A stretch of 64,000 bases of DNA from Bin5 sp965200615. Its GTDB lineage: Bacteria > Chloroflexota > Anaerolineae > Caldilineales > Caldilineaceae. The DNA is taken from positions 1,984,001 through 2,048,000 of the forward strand of contig OZ241377.1 in the NCBI GenBank assembly GCA_965200615.1, read 5' to 3'. Each line of letters opens with the position of its first letter. Position 1 is the first letter of the stretch. Made by a program: the position numbers and the translations under genes. A model generated the notes under the pieces. It did no database searches. It saw only the letters and a program-made list of their open reading frames with translations, and was not told the origin of the DNA. Shown here piece after piece: positions 1-8,438 of the stretch.

Positions 1-234
1 CTGGACGCCTTCTCCGAAGCTGCGTCCGGACCTATGAAAGGTATCCTCGACGTCACCTATGAGCCCCTGGTCAGTTCGGACTTCCAGGGCAATGCACATA
101 GCAGCGTGATCGATGCCGAATTTACAGCCTGCTACGGCGATCTGGTCAAAGTCGTCACCTGGTACGATAACGAGTGGGCGTACAGCGTCCGCGTCACCGA
201 TCTCGCCGCCTTTGTTGCCGGCCAGGGCGTTTAG
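1..234 (+). CDS. gap: Glyceraldehyde-3-phosphate dehydrogenase, C-terminal part
   Basis: The frame is open from the first base, so the 5' part lies outside the window; 77 residues remain. They match the end of the GAPDH catalytic domain, including the WYDNEW motif (here followed by Ala-Tyr-Ser instead of the usual Gly-Tyr-Ser) and the NAHSS-type segment before it. The enzyme oxidises glyceraldehyde 3-phosphate to 1,3-bisphosphoglycerate in cytosolic glycolysis. It is followed 31 bases later by pgk and then tpiA, the common gap-pgk-tpiA order, so this is very likely the first of three co-transcribed lower-glycolysis genes. Confidence 0.95.
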   Translation: MDAFSEAASGPMKGILDVTYEPLVSSDFQGNAHSSVIDAEFTACYGDLVKVVTWYDNEWAYSVRVTDLAAFVAGQGV

Positions 235-265
235 ATCAACTGTCAACCACAAAAGGCACTGGACC

Positions 266-1453
266 GTGTCGCGCAAAAGGACCATCCGGGATGTCAACTG
301 GCAAGGCAAGCGCGCACTCGTCCGCGTCGATTTCAATGTGCCCATCGATGACGCCGGTTGCGTCGGCGATGATACCCGCATCCGCGCCACACTGCCCACA
401 ATAGATTTCCTGCGATCCCACGGCGCATCGCTTGTCCTGATGAGCCACCTCGGCCGGCCCGATGGCGGACCCGATCGCCGCTACAGCATGCGGCCCGTCG
501 CCCAACGGCTCAGCCAGCTGCTCGACACTGACGTTCAATTCCCCGGCGCCGTCACCGGCCCCCATGTCGAAGCCGCCGCTGCCGGCCTCGACCAAGGGGA
601 GCTACTGCTGCTCGAAAACACACGCTTTGACCCCGGTGAAACCAGCAATGATCCCGCGCTGAGCGCAGCCTTTGCCCGCCTCGGCGATCTCTTCGTCAAC
701 GACGCCTTCGGCAGCGCTCACAGGGCGCATGCAAGCACCACTGGCGTGGCCGCCCATCTGCCCTCTGTAGCCGGGCTGCTGATGGAAAAGGAGTTGACCT
801 ACCTCGGTGAAGCGCTCGAGGATCCCGAGCCTCCTTTCATCGCCATCCTTGGCGGCGCCAAGGTCAGCGACAAGATCGCTGTCATCGACCAGCTCATCCG
901 CAAGGTGGATGCCATCCTCATTGGCGGCGGCATGGCCAACACCTTTCTTGCCGCCGCCGGCTGCCGGATGGGGGCCAGCCTGGTCGAAACGGAAGTGCTT
1001 GACACTGCCCGGGCCCTGCGCAGCGTCGGCGAAGATGTGATCCAACTGCCGGTCGATCTCACCGTTGCCGACAGCTTCTCAGCCGCCGCTGCCTCCCGCA
1101 CCGTCGGTGTGACCGAGATTCCGGCCGCTTGGATGGCCCTCGACATCGGTGAAGCCACCGTCGCGCACTTTGCCAATCGCCTCGCCGGCGCACGCACCGT
1201 TCTTTGGAACGGTCCTATGGGTGTCTTCGAATTTCCCCCCTTTGCCCGCGGCACCATTGCCGTCGCCGAAATGCTGGCTGGGCTGTCCCAGGCCACCACA
1301 ATCGTAGGCGGCGGCGACTCGGCCGCTGCCGTGCAACAGGTCGGACTGGCAGGGCGGATTTCCCACGTGAGTACCGGCGGCGGCGCCAGTCTGGAGTTCC
1401 TGGAAGGGAAGCTCCTGCCCGGCGTTGCCGCCCTGGACGACGAGGAGGCGTGA
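266..1453 (+). CDS. pgk: Phosphoglycerate kinase
   Basis: The product is 395 aa, the usual length. It transfers the acyl phosphate of 1,3-bisphosphoglycerate to ADP in glycolysis. Family motifs in order are RVDFNVPID near the N-terminus, SHLGRP, LLENTRF, GGAKVSDKI, IGGGMANTFL, NGPMGVFE, GGGDSAAAV and STGGGASLEFLEGK at the nucleotide-binding C-terminal domain. The frame is open further upstream, to about 113. The GTG at 266 was chosen because the family begins with a short KRTIRD-type leader and an AAAAGG stretch lies about nine bases before it; longer starts would overlap the end of gap. The stop is three bases before the next gene. Confidence 0.95.
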   Translation: MSRKRTIRDVNWQGKRALVRVDFNVPIDDAGCVGDDTRIRATLPTIDFLRSHGASLVLMSHLGRPDGGPDRRYSMRPVAQRLSQLLDTDVQFPGAVTGPHVEAAAAGLDQGELLLLENTRFDPGETSNDPALSAAFARLGDLFVNDAFGSAHRAHASTTGVAAHLPSVAGLLMEKELTYLGEALEDPEPPFIAILGGAKVSDKIAVIDQLIRKVDAILIGGGMANTFLAAAGCRMGASLVETEVLDTARALRSVGEDVIQLPVDLTVADSFSAAAASRTVGVTEIPAAWMALDIGEATVAHFANRLAGARTVLWNGPMGVFEFPPFARGTIAVAEMLAGLSQATTIVGGGDSAAAVQQVGLAGRISHVSTGGGASLEFLEGKLLPGVAALDDEEA

Positions 1454-1456
1454 CCT

Positions 1457-1810
1457 ATGAGTTTTCTCAAAAAACTGGCATCGCTCTTTTCAGGCGGCGG
1501 AGGCGGCGACAATCGCACGCTCCCTATCTACGTATTCAGTAACCGCTGCCGCGAACCGATCATGGCTGAAATCGACCTGGTCAACAGTCTCAGCCGTGAT
1601 GAGGAAAATGACGACAAATACTACACCCGCAAAGTGCTGCAGGGGAGCGGCAAGAACCGCTGCTTTACCCAAGTCGAAGTCGAAATCTGGTTCGACCGCG
1701 GCAAAACGGTCTCCCATTACGAAGTCAGCGGCGGTCGTTGGCTAACCCAGGAGGAGTACGACGAGGAGCTGATACGCTTCAAAGCTCCCCCCGAGGATGG
1801 AAACTCATAA
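1457..1810 (+). CDS. Small conserved-context protein of unknown function between pgk and tpiA
   Basis: This 117-aa soluble protein has a short basic/hydrophobic start (MSFLKKLASLF), a five-glycine linker, and a compact acidic/aromatic domain. That domain has an FSNRCREPI segment, a YYTRKVLQG strand, a central CFTQVEVEIWF strand and an EVSGGRWLTQEEYDEE end. I do not recognise the family. The gene begins three bases after pgk, and its stop overlaps the tpiA start (TAATG at 1808-1812), so it is translationally coupled to glycolytic enzymes. That position argues for a real expressed gene, possibly accessory to glycolysis, but the sequence itself gives no function. Confidence 0.8.
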   Translation: MSFLKKLASLFSGGGGGDNRTLPIYVFSNRCREPIMAEIDLVNSLSRDEENDDKYYTRKVLQGSGKNRCFTQVEVEIWFDRGKTVSHYEVSGGRWLTQEEYDEELIRFKAPPEDGNS

Positions 1811-2577
1811 TGCGTAAACCGATGATGGCCGGCAACTGGAAAATGAACATGACCGTGACCGGGGCGCTCGACCTCGCGCGGCAGATACACCGGTTGGTCG
1901 GCGACACGACCGTGGTGGAACAGCTGCTGTGCCCGCCTTCCGTCTGTCTGTACCCGCTGAAGGCAGTTACAGACGACATGCCCTTCCTGCTCGGCGTCCA
2001 AAACTGCCACTGGCAGGAAAGCGGCGCCTTCACCGGCGAAATCAGCCCGCCCATGCTGCGCGGCCTCGCCGACTATGTCATCCTCGGGCACAGCGAACGC
2101 CGTCAGCTCTTCGGCGAAACCGACGAAACCGTAAACAAGAAGACCCATGCCGTCTTGGCGCACCAGCTGAACCCAATCGTCTGCGTCGGCGAAAGCCTTG
2201 AGCAGAACGAGCGCGGAGAAACCTCGTCAACCATCACCGCACAGGTGCGAGCCGCGCTCGACGGCCTGAATGGCGAGCAAGTTCAATCCCTTGTTATCGC
2301 CTACGAACCGATCTGGGCTATCGGCACGGGTAGGGCCGCCACCGCTCAGACGGCTGGCGACATCTGCGGCCTGGTGCGCGCCATCCTGCGCAAAATGCAC
2401 GGTGCCGCCGTCGCCGACACGGCTCGCGTCCTCTATGGAGGCAGCACCAAACCGGACAATATCGGCGCCATTATGGAACAATCCGATATCGATGGCGCGC
2501 TGATCGGTGGCGCATCGCTTGAGGCAGGCAGTTACGCTGAGATGGTGAAGATCACCGCCGGGGTCTACAGCGGCTGA
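1810..2577 (+). CDS. tpiA: Triosephosphate isomerase
   Basis: This 255-aa TIM barrel interconverts dihydroxyacetone phosphate and glyceraldehyde 3-phosphate. The visible active-site elements are GNWKMN (substrate-binding Asn and Lys), GHSERR (electrophilic His), YEPIWAIGTG (catalytic Glu and flexible loop), and the phosphate-binding YGGS and GGASL segments near the end. The frame is open upstream to 1738, but the ATG at 1810 is preferred. It overlaps the stop of the preceding gene by one base and places GNWKMN at the usual distance from the N-terminus. It is the last gene of the gap-pgk-unknown-tpiA run. Confidence 0.96.
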   Translation: MRKPMMAGNWKMNMTVTGALDLARQIHRLVGDTTVVEQLLCPPSVCLYPLKAVTDDMPFLLGVQNCHWQESGAFTGEISPPMLRGLADYVILGHSERRQLFGETDETVNKKTHAVLAHQLNPIVCVGESLEQNERGETSSTITAQVRAALDGLNGEQVQSLVIAYEPIWAIGTGRAATAQTAGDICGLVRAILRKMHGAAVADTARVLYGGSTKPDNIGAIMEQSDIDGALIGGASLEAGSYAEMVKITAGVYSG

Positions 2578-2618
2578 CCCGCGCCTCTCTCCTCTCCACT
2601 CTCTCCTCGCCCTTCCCC

Positions 2619-3374
2619 ATGTCTCCATTCTCCCCCTATCTCTTTTTCGTCCTCTTCTTCATCCTGCTCGTCGCTCTCTGGTGGCTGAGCTGGCGAATCG
2701 GCCTGCTGATCCAGGAGATCGTCTATCTGATTACCGGCTCAGATGACCTGGCGATGGTGGTCCTCTTCCTGATCTACCTGCCCGGCATCCTCGTCCACGA
2801 GGCCTCCCACTGGCTGGTCGCCAGGGTTCTCGGCTTGAAGACGAGCAAGTTCCGTGTATGGCCGAAATACACCCGCAATACCATCGGCCTGGGGAGCGTG
2901 ACGGTTTCGTCCGGTGGCGTGGTGTGGGATAGCCTCGTGGGGCTGGCCCCCCTTCTTATCGGGTCCGCACTGATCGTGCTGATCGGTCAGCAAGTCTTCG
3001 ACACGCAAACACTCGCCTTCGCGTGGCGAACCGGCCGGCTGCTGGACGGGCTGAACTTTGTCGTGACCGGTCTGGCCCAAAAACCGGACAGCCTGCTGTG
3101 GAGCTATCTCCTTTTCGCCATCGCCAACGCGATGATGCCCAGCGCCAGCGACCGTGCGCCGCTCAAGTCACTGGGCATCTATATCGTTCTCATCGGCGCG
3201 GTGTTCGTCCTGATCGATCAGTCCGGCCGCAATGTGCTGCTCCTGCTGGACTTCCTCTTCGGTCCGATTCAACTGCTGACCGGCGCCTTCTTCCTGGTCG
3301 CAGCCATCGATCTCGCCGTCATTCTGCTGCTGCTCGCTGCGAGAGAACTGTCTAAACTGTTCTTCAGCCAATAA
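2619..3374 (+). CDS. Membrane protein with HExxH motif, M50-like
   Basis: This 251-aa integral membrane protein has about six hydrophobic segments: residues ~7-40, ~45-60, ~105-130, ~160-175, ~185-200 and ~215-240. An HEASH (HExxH) motif lies at the end of the second segment (about residue 60). It is followed by the WLVARVLGL continuation typical of intramembrane zinc metalloproteases of the M50/SpoIVFB type. The usual second metal-binding motif (NxxPxxxLDG) is not evident; an NAMMPS segment near residue 172 may be its counterpart. No good ribosome-binding site precedes the ATG; the upstream leader is almost all pyrimidine. It may be a protease or a non-proteolytic relative. Confidence 0.7.
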   Translation: MSPFSPYLFFVLFFILLVALWWLSWRIGLLIQEIVYLITGSDDLAMVVLFLIYLPGILVHEASHWLVARVLGLKTSKFRVWPKYTRNTIGLGSVTVSSGGVVWDSLVGLAPLLIGSALIVLIGQQVFDTQTLAFAWRTGRLLDGLNFVVTGLAQKPDSLLWSYLLFAIANAMMPSASDRAPLKSLGIYIVLIGAVFVLIDQSGRNVLLLLDFLFGPIQLLTGAFFLVAAIDLAVILLLLAARELSKLFFSQ

Positions 3375-3422
3375 CTGCCTTCCGCTTTACTTCCCCTTCC
3401 GTGGTCCGAAACCAGCGCGCGC

Positions 3423-4793
3423 CTAAAGCGAAGGCACCTTTTCCAGGCTCGCCCGGATCGCCTTCTCCGGGTAGTCGAAGTCCTCCAGGTTGTCGGCCAG
3501 ATGCTGCTCATAAGCAGCCAGATCGAAGTGTCCGTGGCCGCACATGTTGAAAACGATCACCTTGCTCTCGCCCCTCTCCTTGCACGCCAGCGCCTCCTGC
3601 ATCGCCCCCCAAATCGCATGGGCCGGTTCGGGCGCAGGCAGGATCCCCTCCGCGCGCGCAAATGACACCGCGGCCCCGAATATCGCCCGCTGCTGAACAT
3701 TGACCGCTTCGATCAGCCCCGCATCATGCAGCGCGCTGACCTGTGCGCTCATGCCATGATAACGCAGTCCGCCTGCGTGGATCGGCGCCGGCACAAAGTC
3801 GTGGCCAAGCGTGTGCATCTTGATCAGCGGCGTCATCTGTGCCGTGTCACCGAAATCATAGGTGTACACGCCTCGCGTCAGGCTCGGCGCAGCCGCCGGC
3901 TCCACTGCCACCACACGGGCGTTCCTGCCGCCGTTGATGTTCTCCTTCAGGAAAGGGAAAGCGAAGCCGCCAAAGTTGCTGCCGCCCCCCGTACAACCGA
4001 CCAGCACGTCCGGCCAGTCCTCCCCGAACGCCTCCAGCCCGCTGATCACCTCCTGCCCTACCACCGTCTGGTGCAGAATTACATGATTCAGTACCGAGCC
4101 CAGCGAGTACTTCGTATCCTCACGCGTGGCTGCATCCTCCACCGCCTCCGAGATCGCAATCCCCAGGCTGCCCGTGCTGTCAGGACTCTTCGCAAGAATC
4201 TGGCGGCCCGCGTTCGTGTCCGGGCTGGGGCTCGGCACAACCTCCGCGCCCCACGTCTCCATCAGTACCTTCCGGTAAGGCTTCTGCTCATAGCTGACCC
4301 GCACCATATAGACCTTGCACTCCACACCGAAAACCTGGCAGGCGAAACTGAGCGCACTTCCCCATTGCCCCGCGCCTGTCTCCGTCGCTAGGCGGGAGAC
4401 ATCCTCCTCCTTGTTATAGAAGGCCTGCGGCACCGCTGTGTTCGGCTTATGGCTGCCGGACGGGCTGACCCCCTCATACTTGTAATAGATGCGGGCCGGT
4501 GTATCCAGAGCCTTCTCCCATTCATACGCCCGGATCAGAGGCGTTGGCCTCCATATCCGGTACACATCCTGCACCGGCTCAGGAATCTCGATGTAGCGCT
4601 CGGCGCTCACTTCCTGCAGGATCAGCGACATCGGAAAAAGAGGCGCCAGATCGTCCGGTCCAATCGGCTGACCTGTACCCGGATGCAGAGGCGGCGAGAG
4701 TTCAACCCCGGCCGCGGGCAAATCCGCGTTGATGTTATACCAATGGGTCGGCATCTCCGACTCGTTCAAGATCACCTTCTTCTGTCTGCTCAT
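3423..4793 (-). CDS. trpB2: TrpB-like pyridoxal-phosphate enzyme (TrpB2 class)
   Basis: The 456-aa protein is the longer, TrpA-independent type of tryptophan synthase beta chain. The N-terminal extension (MPTHWYNI, DLPAAGVELSPPL) is characteristic of TrpB2. The PLP lysine lies in SGSHKPNTA, the phosphate-binding loop is CTGGGSNFGG, and TETGAGQWG matches the subfamily. The likely reaction is condensation of indole (or a related nucleophile) with serine or phosphoserine. No trpA or other trp gene lies nearby, consistent with a stand-alone salvage role. The ATG at 4793 follows a GGGAGAG ribosome site. It lies downstream of trxA on the same strand but beyond a terminator. Confidence 0.93.
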   Translation of the reverse strand: MSRQKKVILNESEMPTHWYNINADLPAAGVELSPPLHPGTGQPIGPDDLAPLFPMSLILQEVSAERYIEIPEPVQDVYRIWRPTPLIRAYEWEKALDTPARIYYKYEGVSPSGSHKPNTAVPQAFYNKEEDVSRLATETGAGQWGSALSFACQVFGVECKVYMVRVSYEQKPYRKVLMETWGAEVVPSPSPDTNAGRQILAKSPDSTGSLGIAISEAVEDAATREDTKYSLGSVLNHVILHQTVVGQEVISGLEAFGEDWPDVLVGCTGGGSNFGGFAFPFLKENINGGRNARVVAVEPAAAPSLTRGVYTYDFGDTAQMTPLIKMHTLGHDFVPAPIHAGGLRYHGMSAQVSALHDAGLIEAVNVQQRAIFGAAVSFARAEGILPAPEPAHAIWGAMQEALACKERGESKVIVFNMCGHGHFDLAAYEQHLADNLEDFDYPEKAIRASLEKVPSL

Positions 4794-4886
4794 TTCTGTG
4801 CTCTCCCTGTGATGGTGATGTTCCGTTGTAATGAAGCGGCGGCGCAGCGAAGCCGACGCTGCCCAATGCGGCGCCCGGTGATCGGA

Positions 4887-4917
4887 TCAAAAAGGCCTGC
4901 CGCAATCGCGGCAGGCC
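4887..4917 (-). terminator. Rho-independent terminator after trxA
   Basis: A perfect 10-bp inverted repeat (GGCCTGCCGC at 4894-4903, its complement at 4908-4917, four-base loop) is followed on the minus strand by five T residues. It sits 28 bases after the trxA stop and before the TrpB2 gene, so it should end the trxA transcript. Confidence 0.9.
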
Positions 4918-4944
4918 CTGGCACAAATCCACTTCAATCTGACG

Positions 4945-5274
4945 TCAGTTCAGGTGCGCCTGAATCTTGCCTAGCAGTTGGGCTTTCTGCTGAAAACCAA
5001 CGATCGTCTCCACCTGCTGGCCGTTTTTGAACAGCATCAGCGTGGGAATGCTCATCACGCCAAATGCCATCGCCGTGCTCTGATTCTCGTCCACATCGAG
5101 CTTGCCGATCGTCAGTTTGCCGTCAAGCTCGGTAGCAATTTCATCCAGAACCGGTGCGATCATCTTGCAAGGACCGCACCACTCCGCCCAGAAATCCACC
5201 AGTACCGGGGTTTCCGATTGGATGACCTCATCCTCAAAATTCGCATCTGTGACTACAACGGTGTTCTCGCCCAT
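4945..5274 (-). CDS. trxA: Thioredoxin
   Basis: The 109-aa protein has the canonical thioredoxin fold and the WAEWCGPCKM active site (Cys-Gly-Pro-Cys around residues 33-36). It also has the cis-proline SIPT loop and a C-terminal FxxK-type helix. It is a cytosolic disulfide reductant. The open frame reaches 5316, but the ATG at 5274 is chosen. It follows GGAGTAGGAGA at a good distance and starts with the family-typical MGENTVVVTDANF. The gene has its own likely promoter (5406-5435) and terminator (4887-4917), so it is probably monocistronic. Confidence 0.96.
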   Translation of the reverse strand: MGENTVVVTDANFEDEVIQSETPVLVDFWAEWCGPCKMIAPVLDEIATELDGKLTIGKLDVDENQSTAMAFGVMSIPTLMLFKNGQQVETIVGFQQKAQLLGKIQAHLN

Positions 5275-5405
5275 TTTCTTGTCTCCTACTCCTGTATGCG
5301 AGCGTACGAACTGCAACTTTCTGGCGGGTCCGTCCTGTATTTGCCAGTCATTGCCTATCTTAACATGCGATGTCTGGCAGGGCTGTAGACTAACCTACAA
5401 AAAAT

Positions 5406-5435
5406 ATAGTACGCCCAACGGAAGCCAAAAGTCAA
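5406..5435 (-). promoter_or_regulatory. trxA: Sigma70-type promoter for trxA
   Basis: On the minus strand TTGACT (5430-5435) and TACTAT (5406-5411) are separated by 18 bases, and the trxA ATG lies about 130 bases downstream. The surrounding 5390-5470 stretch is visibly AT-richer than the genome average. Confidence 0.6.
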
Positions 5436-5501
5436 AATATCGGCCCTTCGATTCATACTATCTCTAGGTTCTGTTCGTAGTTGCCATGCCGTGGCAACCG
5501 T

Positions 5502-6116
5502 TCACTCACTCTTCTGCCGCCTTTGCAAAAAAGCCGCGAACTCCTCCTTGTCCAGGGGCCCGGAGCGGGGCCTTATGTTCTCCTGTCCAAGTTCAACCGG
5601 CGCGTCCTCGGTGACAGGCTGTTCATCTTCCACGCCAATCCGCGCCAACACCGCAGGGATCACGCCTGAAATGCCTTCCAGAAATGCCCCTGTCAACGCC
5701 TGTCCGTCAGGCAGATTGATTATCAACGTCCGTCCCCGGATGCCTGCAACCCCTCTATCCAACATCGCCATCGGATTCTTCGTGACGGCCTTGGCGCGCA
5801 TCGTCTCCGGCAGTGACGGCATCAATCGCTCCAGTACGGCAGTCGTCGCTTCTGGCACGATCTCCGCCGCCGAAGGTCCCGGCGCAGGGAAAGTGCCGCC
5901 CACCGTCAAAATCAGGTCCAGCTCCTCTTCATCGCACCACCGTCGCAGGACCTCCTCCAACTGGTAGCGAGGAGGCTCTCTGTAAACGTGACTGAGCAGG
6001 GGTAGCAATCCATCTAAAGCGCCGGCCAGCATTCTCTGCACATCAGCCAGAACTTCATCCGCGTCAACGGATTCAGTCGAATCGGCAACTGCAAGAAACC
6101 CGCACCGGATCACCAT
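5502..6116 (-). CDS. MoaB/Mog-like molybdopterin-binding-fold protein, divergent
   Basis: The 204-aa protein resembles the MoaB/MogA family. It has a beta-strand LDLILTVGGT corresponding to the TTGGTG nucleotide/pterin loop, a VPEATTAVLERLMP helix, an SRGVAG-like segment (LDRGVAGIRG) and an IINLPDG strand. The signature glycines and the Arg-Asp after them (GTGxxxRD) are replaced by GTFPAPGPSAAE, so the catalytic Asp of adenylyltransferases is not present. A charged tail of about 40 residues follows. No other molybdenum cofactor gene is visible. It may be a non-catalytic member or have another substrate. The start is supported by GGAGG about ten bases upstream. Confidence 0.65.
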   Translation of the reverse strand: MVIRCGFLAVADSTESVDADEVLADVQRMLAGALDGLLPLLSHVYREPPRYQLEEVLRRWCDEEELDLILTVGGTFPAPGPSAAEIVPEATTAVLERLMPSLPETMRAKAVTKNPMAMLDRGVAGIRGRTLIINLPDGQALTGAFLEGISGVIPAVLARIGVEDEQPVTEDAPVELGQENIRPRSGPLDKEEFAAFLQRRQKSE

Positions 6117-6184
6117 TGATGTCGGACCCTCCTTCCCCGTTACCCGAGCTCCGTTCGGCGCAAACCGTCAGAAAAATGAACGAA

Positions 6185-6213
6185 CAAAAAGCGATGGCTT
6201 GGCCACCGCTTTT
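6185..6213 (-). terminator. Terminator after rpsI
   Basis: A hairpin with arms AAAAGCG/CGCTTTT, an inner TGG/CCA extension and one mismatch is followed on the minus strand by a T run. It lies 30 bases past the rpsI stop, at the end of the long ribosomal-protein array. The A/T runs on both sides make it potentially bidirectional, so it could also insulate the MoaB-like gene. Confidence 0.75.
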
Positions 6214-6243
6214 GTATTGCCTCGATTTCTGACAGGCGTCTCC

Positions 6244-6633
6244 TCACCGCTTGGTGTATTGCGGAGCCTTGCGCGCCCGTTTGAGGCCCGGCTTCATCCG
6301 TTCCTTCACGCGCGCATCGCGCGTGAGAAACCCCGCAGCCTTCAAGGTAGGCCTCAGATTCGGATCCGCCGCCACCAGTGCCCGCGACAAACCGTGCCGC
6401 GCTGCGTGAGCCTGGCCGCCTTCACCGCCGCCATGAACCTTTATGCTGATATTGAAGCTGTTCTCAGTGCCCGTCAGTGCCAGCGGTTGCCGGATCACCA
6501 TCTGATCCAAAGCGCGCCCAAAATAGCCGTTCATCGGCAGGCTGTTGACGATGATCTCACCGTCCCCCTCATACAGCCGCACACGTGCCGTCGCGCTCTT
6601 GCGTCGTCCAACCGCCTCGATATACTCACTCAT
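6244..6633 (-). CDS. rpsI: 30S ribosomal protein S9
   Basis: The 129-aa product has the S9 signature GGGEGGQAHAARHGLSRAL and ends in the basic KRARKAPQYTKR tail that reaches the P-site tRNA. It starts inside the last codons of rplM (8-base overlap), so the two are translationally coupled as in most bacteria. It is the last gene of the array before a terminator. Confidence 0.97.
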   Translation of the reverse strand: MSEYIEAVGRRKSATARVRLYEGDGEIIVNSLPMNGYFGRALDQMVIRQPLALTGTENSFNISIKVHGGGEGGQAHAARHGLSRALVAADPNLRPTLKAAGFLTRDARVKERMKPGLKRARKAPQYTKR

Positions 6634-7078
6634 ATCTGCTCTCCTGCAGCTCCAGCACCTTCGGCTTCTGCGCCTCGTGCGGGTGATCCGGACCAGCGTA
6701 GACTCTCAACTTTTTCATCTGGGCGCGGCCGAGCCGGGTCTTGGGAACCATACCTTTGACCGCTTCAAAAATGATCTTCTCCGGTTGTCTTTTCAACTGT
6801 TCGCGCATCGTTCGGCTCTTCAGGCCGCCGGGATAGCGCGAATGCCGGTAATAGCGTTTCTCATCCAGGCGGTTGCCCGTTACGTGAAACTTGTCGCAGT
6901 TGACGACAATTACGAAGTCACCGCAGTCCACGTTGGGCGTGAAACTCGGCTTGTGCTTGCCGCGCAGGACCTGCGCGATCTCCGAAGCCAGCCGGCCGAG
7001 TGTCTTGTCCGTCGCATCGACAACATACCACTCACGTCCACTCTTGGCCTCTTCATAACTCAGGCTCAGTGTCTTCAC
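6626..7078 (-). CDS. rplM: 50S ribosomal protein L13
   Basis: The 150-aa product begins with the typical EWYVVDATDKTLGRLAS segment and contains GDFVIVVNCDKFHVTGNR and the VKGMVPKTRLGR motif of L13, a 23S rRNA-binding assembly protein. The order truA-rplM-rpsI behind the alpha operon is a common arrangement. The end overlaps rpsI. Confidence 0.97.
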   Translation of the reverse strand: MKTLSLSYEEAKSGREWYVVDATDKTLGRLASEIAQVLRGKHKPSFTPNVDCGDFVIVVNCDKFHVTGNRLDEKRYYRHSRYPGGLKSRTMREQLKRQPEKIIFEAVKGMVPKTRLGRAQMKKLRVYAGPDHPHEAQKPKVLELQESRYE

Positions 7079-7127
7079 CCTGTAATCTCCTCGTTCGCAC
7101 CTGCAAGCAACTCTCTGCTATCTGCCA

Positions 7128-7949
7128 TCAACATCTTGAATGCGCTGAAAACAGATCAGGATACCCGGCATAGAGTACTCGTTCCAGAACAAGCCCATTG
7201 GGCGGGAGAGGCGGGGCTGAGCGGCTGCGGTCTTTCGCCTTCAACGCCGCGACCAGTTCGTCCGCCTGCCACACACCCAAGCCAACTGCCAGTAACGAGC
7301 CGCCCAGATTACGCGCCATCCGTCTTAAAAATGCGTTGGCGGTAACGGTCAAAACCAGCCGCTCCGCCGCAAACGGGTCCAGCGCCGGCAGCGACTCCTC
7401 GACCCGTTCCCAGAAGATCGACACGATTCGGCGAACCGTATTCTCTCCTTGGGGCGCCTGCCCAAACGTGGCAAAGTCATGCGTCCCAATCAACAGGCCG
7501 GCGGCACAGTTCATCGCATCCAGGTCTGGGCGTCTGGGCAACACCACTGCAAACCGGTCCGCGAGAGGAAAACGTCTCTCGCCCTTTCCTTCGCCCGCCG
7601 GCGCCCACGTCGTGTAACGGTATGTCCGCTCCGAGGCGCTGAATCGCGGGTGGAACCCCGGTGGTGCTTCCGTCAGACTGCGAACGAGTATCGAATCAGG
7701 CAACCGTTGGTTCCAGGCTTGGCGCAGGGCTTCCAGCGAATGTCTCCACGGCGCTTCCACCGCAATAACTTGCCCTCTGGCGTGAACGCCCGTGTCCGTC
7801 CTGCCCGAGCCGCTTACCCGGCAATTCGCACCGGTCACGTCCTTCAGCGCTTCTTCCAACGCACCCTGGACTGTCGGCGCCTCCCTCTGTACCTGGAATC
7901 CAAAAAAGTCTGTGCCGTCGTAAGCGATCAGACCGGCGATCCTCGGCAT
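7128..7949 (-). CDS. truA: tRNA pseudouridine(38-40) synthase TruA
   Basis: The 273-aa enzyme isomerises uridines 38-40 in the anticodon arm of many tRNAs. The catalytic aspartate lies in GSGRTDTGVHARGQV near residue 50. The N-terminal IAGLIAYDGTDFFGFQ and the FLRRMARNLGG motif near the C-terminal third are also typical. The frame continues to 7988, but the ATG at 7949 is preferred because GAGGAG precedes it and the protein then begins at the family start (MPRIAGL). It sits between rplQ and rplM and is probably co-transcribed. Confidence 0.95.
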   Translation of the reverse strand: MPRIAGLIAYDGTDFFGFQVQREAPTVQGALEEALKDVTGANCRVSGSGRTDTGVHARGQVIAVEAPWRHSLEALRQAWNQRLPDSILVRSLTEAPPGFHPRFSASERTYRYTTWAPAGEGKGERRFPLADRFAVVLPRRPDLDAMNCAAGLLIGTHDFATFGQAPQGENTVRRIVSIFWERVEESLPALDPFAAERLVLTVTANAFLRRMARNLGGSLLAVGLGVWQADELVAALKAKDRSRSAPPLPPNGLVLERVLYAGYPDLFSAHSRC

Positions 7950-8047
7950 TCGCTCCTCACCGGCATAGCGCACGCGGCCACTAATCAACTACCCTGCCAA
8001 CTGCCGCCCACCCGGCAAACGCTTGACCTGGACGGCAACTTACCCGG

Positions 8048-8434
8048 CTATTCGTTACTGCCCTCCGTCACCAGCTCGATGACTGCCATATCCGCCGCGT
8101 CGCCGAACCTTTTTCCCAACTTGACGATGCGTGTATACCCGCCATTCCGCTCCTCATAGCGGGGGGCCAGCTCGTCAAAGACCTTCTTCGCGACCGCCTT
8201 GTCGTTGAGGTACGCCACAACCTGGCGTTGCGCATGTACCCGGTCTATCTTACCTGCCAGGCCGTGCTTGGCCTTCGTAATCAACTTCTCTGCATCGCAG
8301 CGCATCGCCCGCGCCTTGGCCTGCGTAGTCGTTATCCGTTCGTGAACATAAAGTTCTCGAATCAGGTTGCGAAACAGGGCCTTGCGTTGCGCCGCATTTC
8401 GGCTTAACTTCTGGCCCGCGATCCGGTGTCGCAT
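8048..8434 (-). CDS. rplQ: 50S ribosomal protein L17
   Basis: The 128-aa product opens with MRHRIAGQKLSRNAAQRKALFRNL, the very conserved L17 start (quoted here in part), and ends with the GGYTRIVKLGKRFGDAA segment. It begins four bases after the rpoA stop, the standard rpoA-rplQ pair. Confidence 0.97.
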   Translation of the reverse strand: MRHRIAGQKLSRNAAQRKALFRNLIRELYVHERITTTQAKARAMRCDAEKLITKAKHGLAGKIDRVHAQRQVVAYLNDKAVAKKVFDELAPRYEERNGGYTRIVKLGKRFGDAADMAVIELVTEGSNE

Positions 8435-8438
8435 CGTG

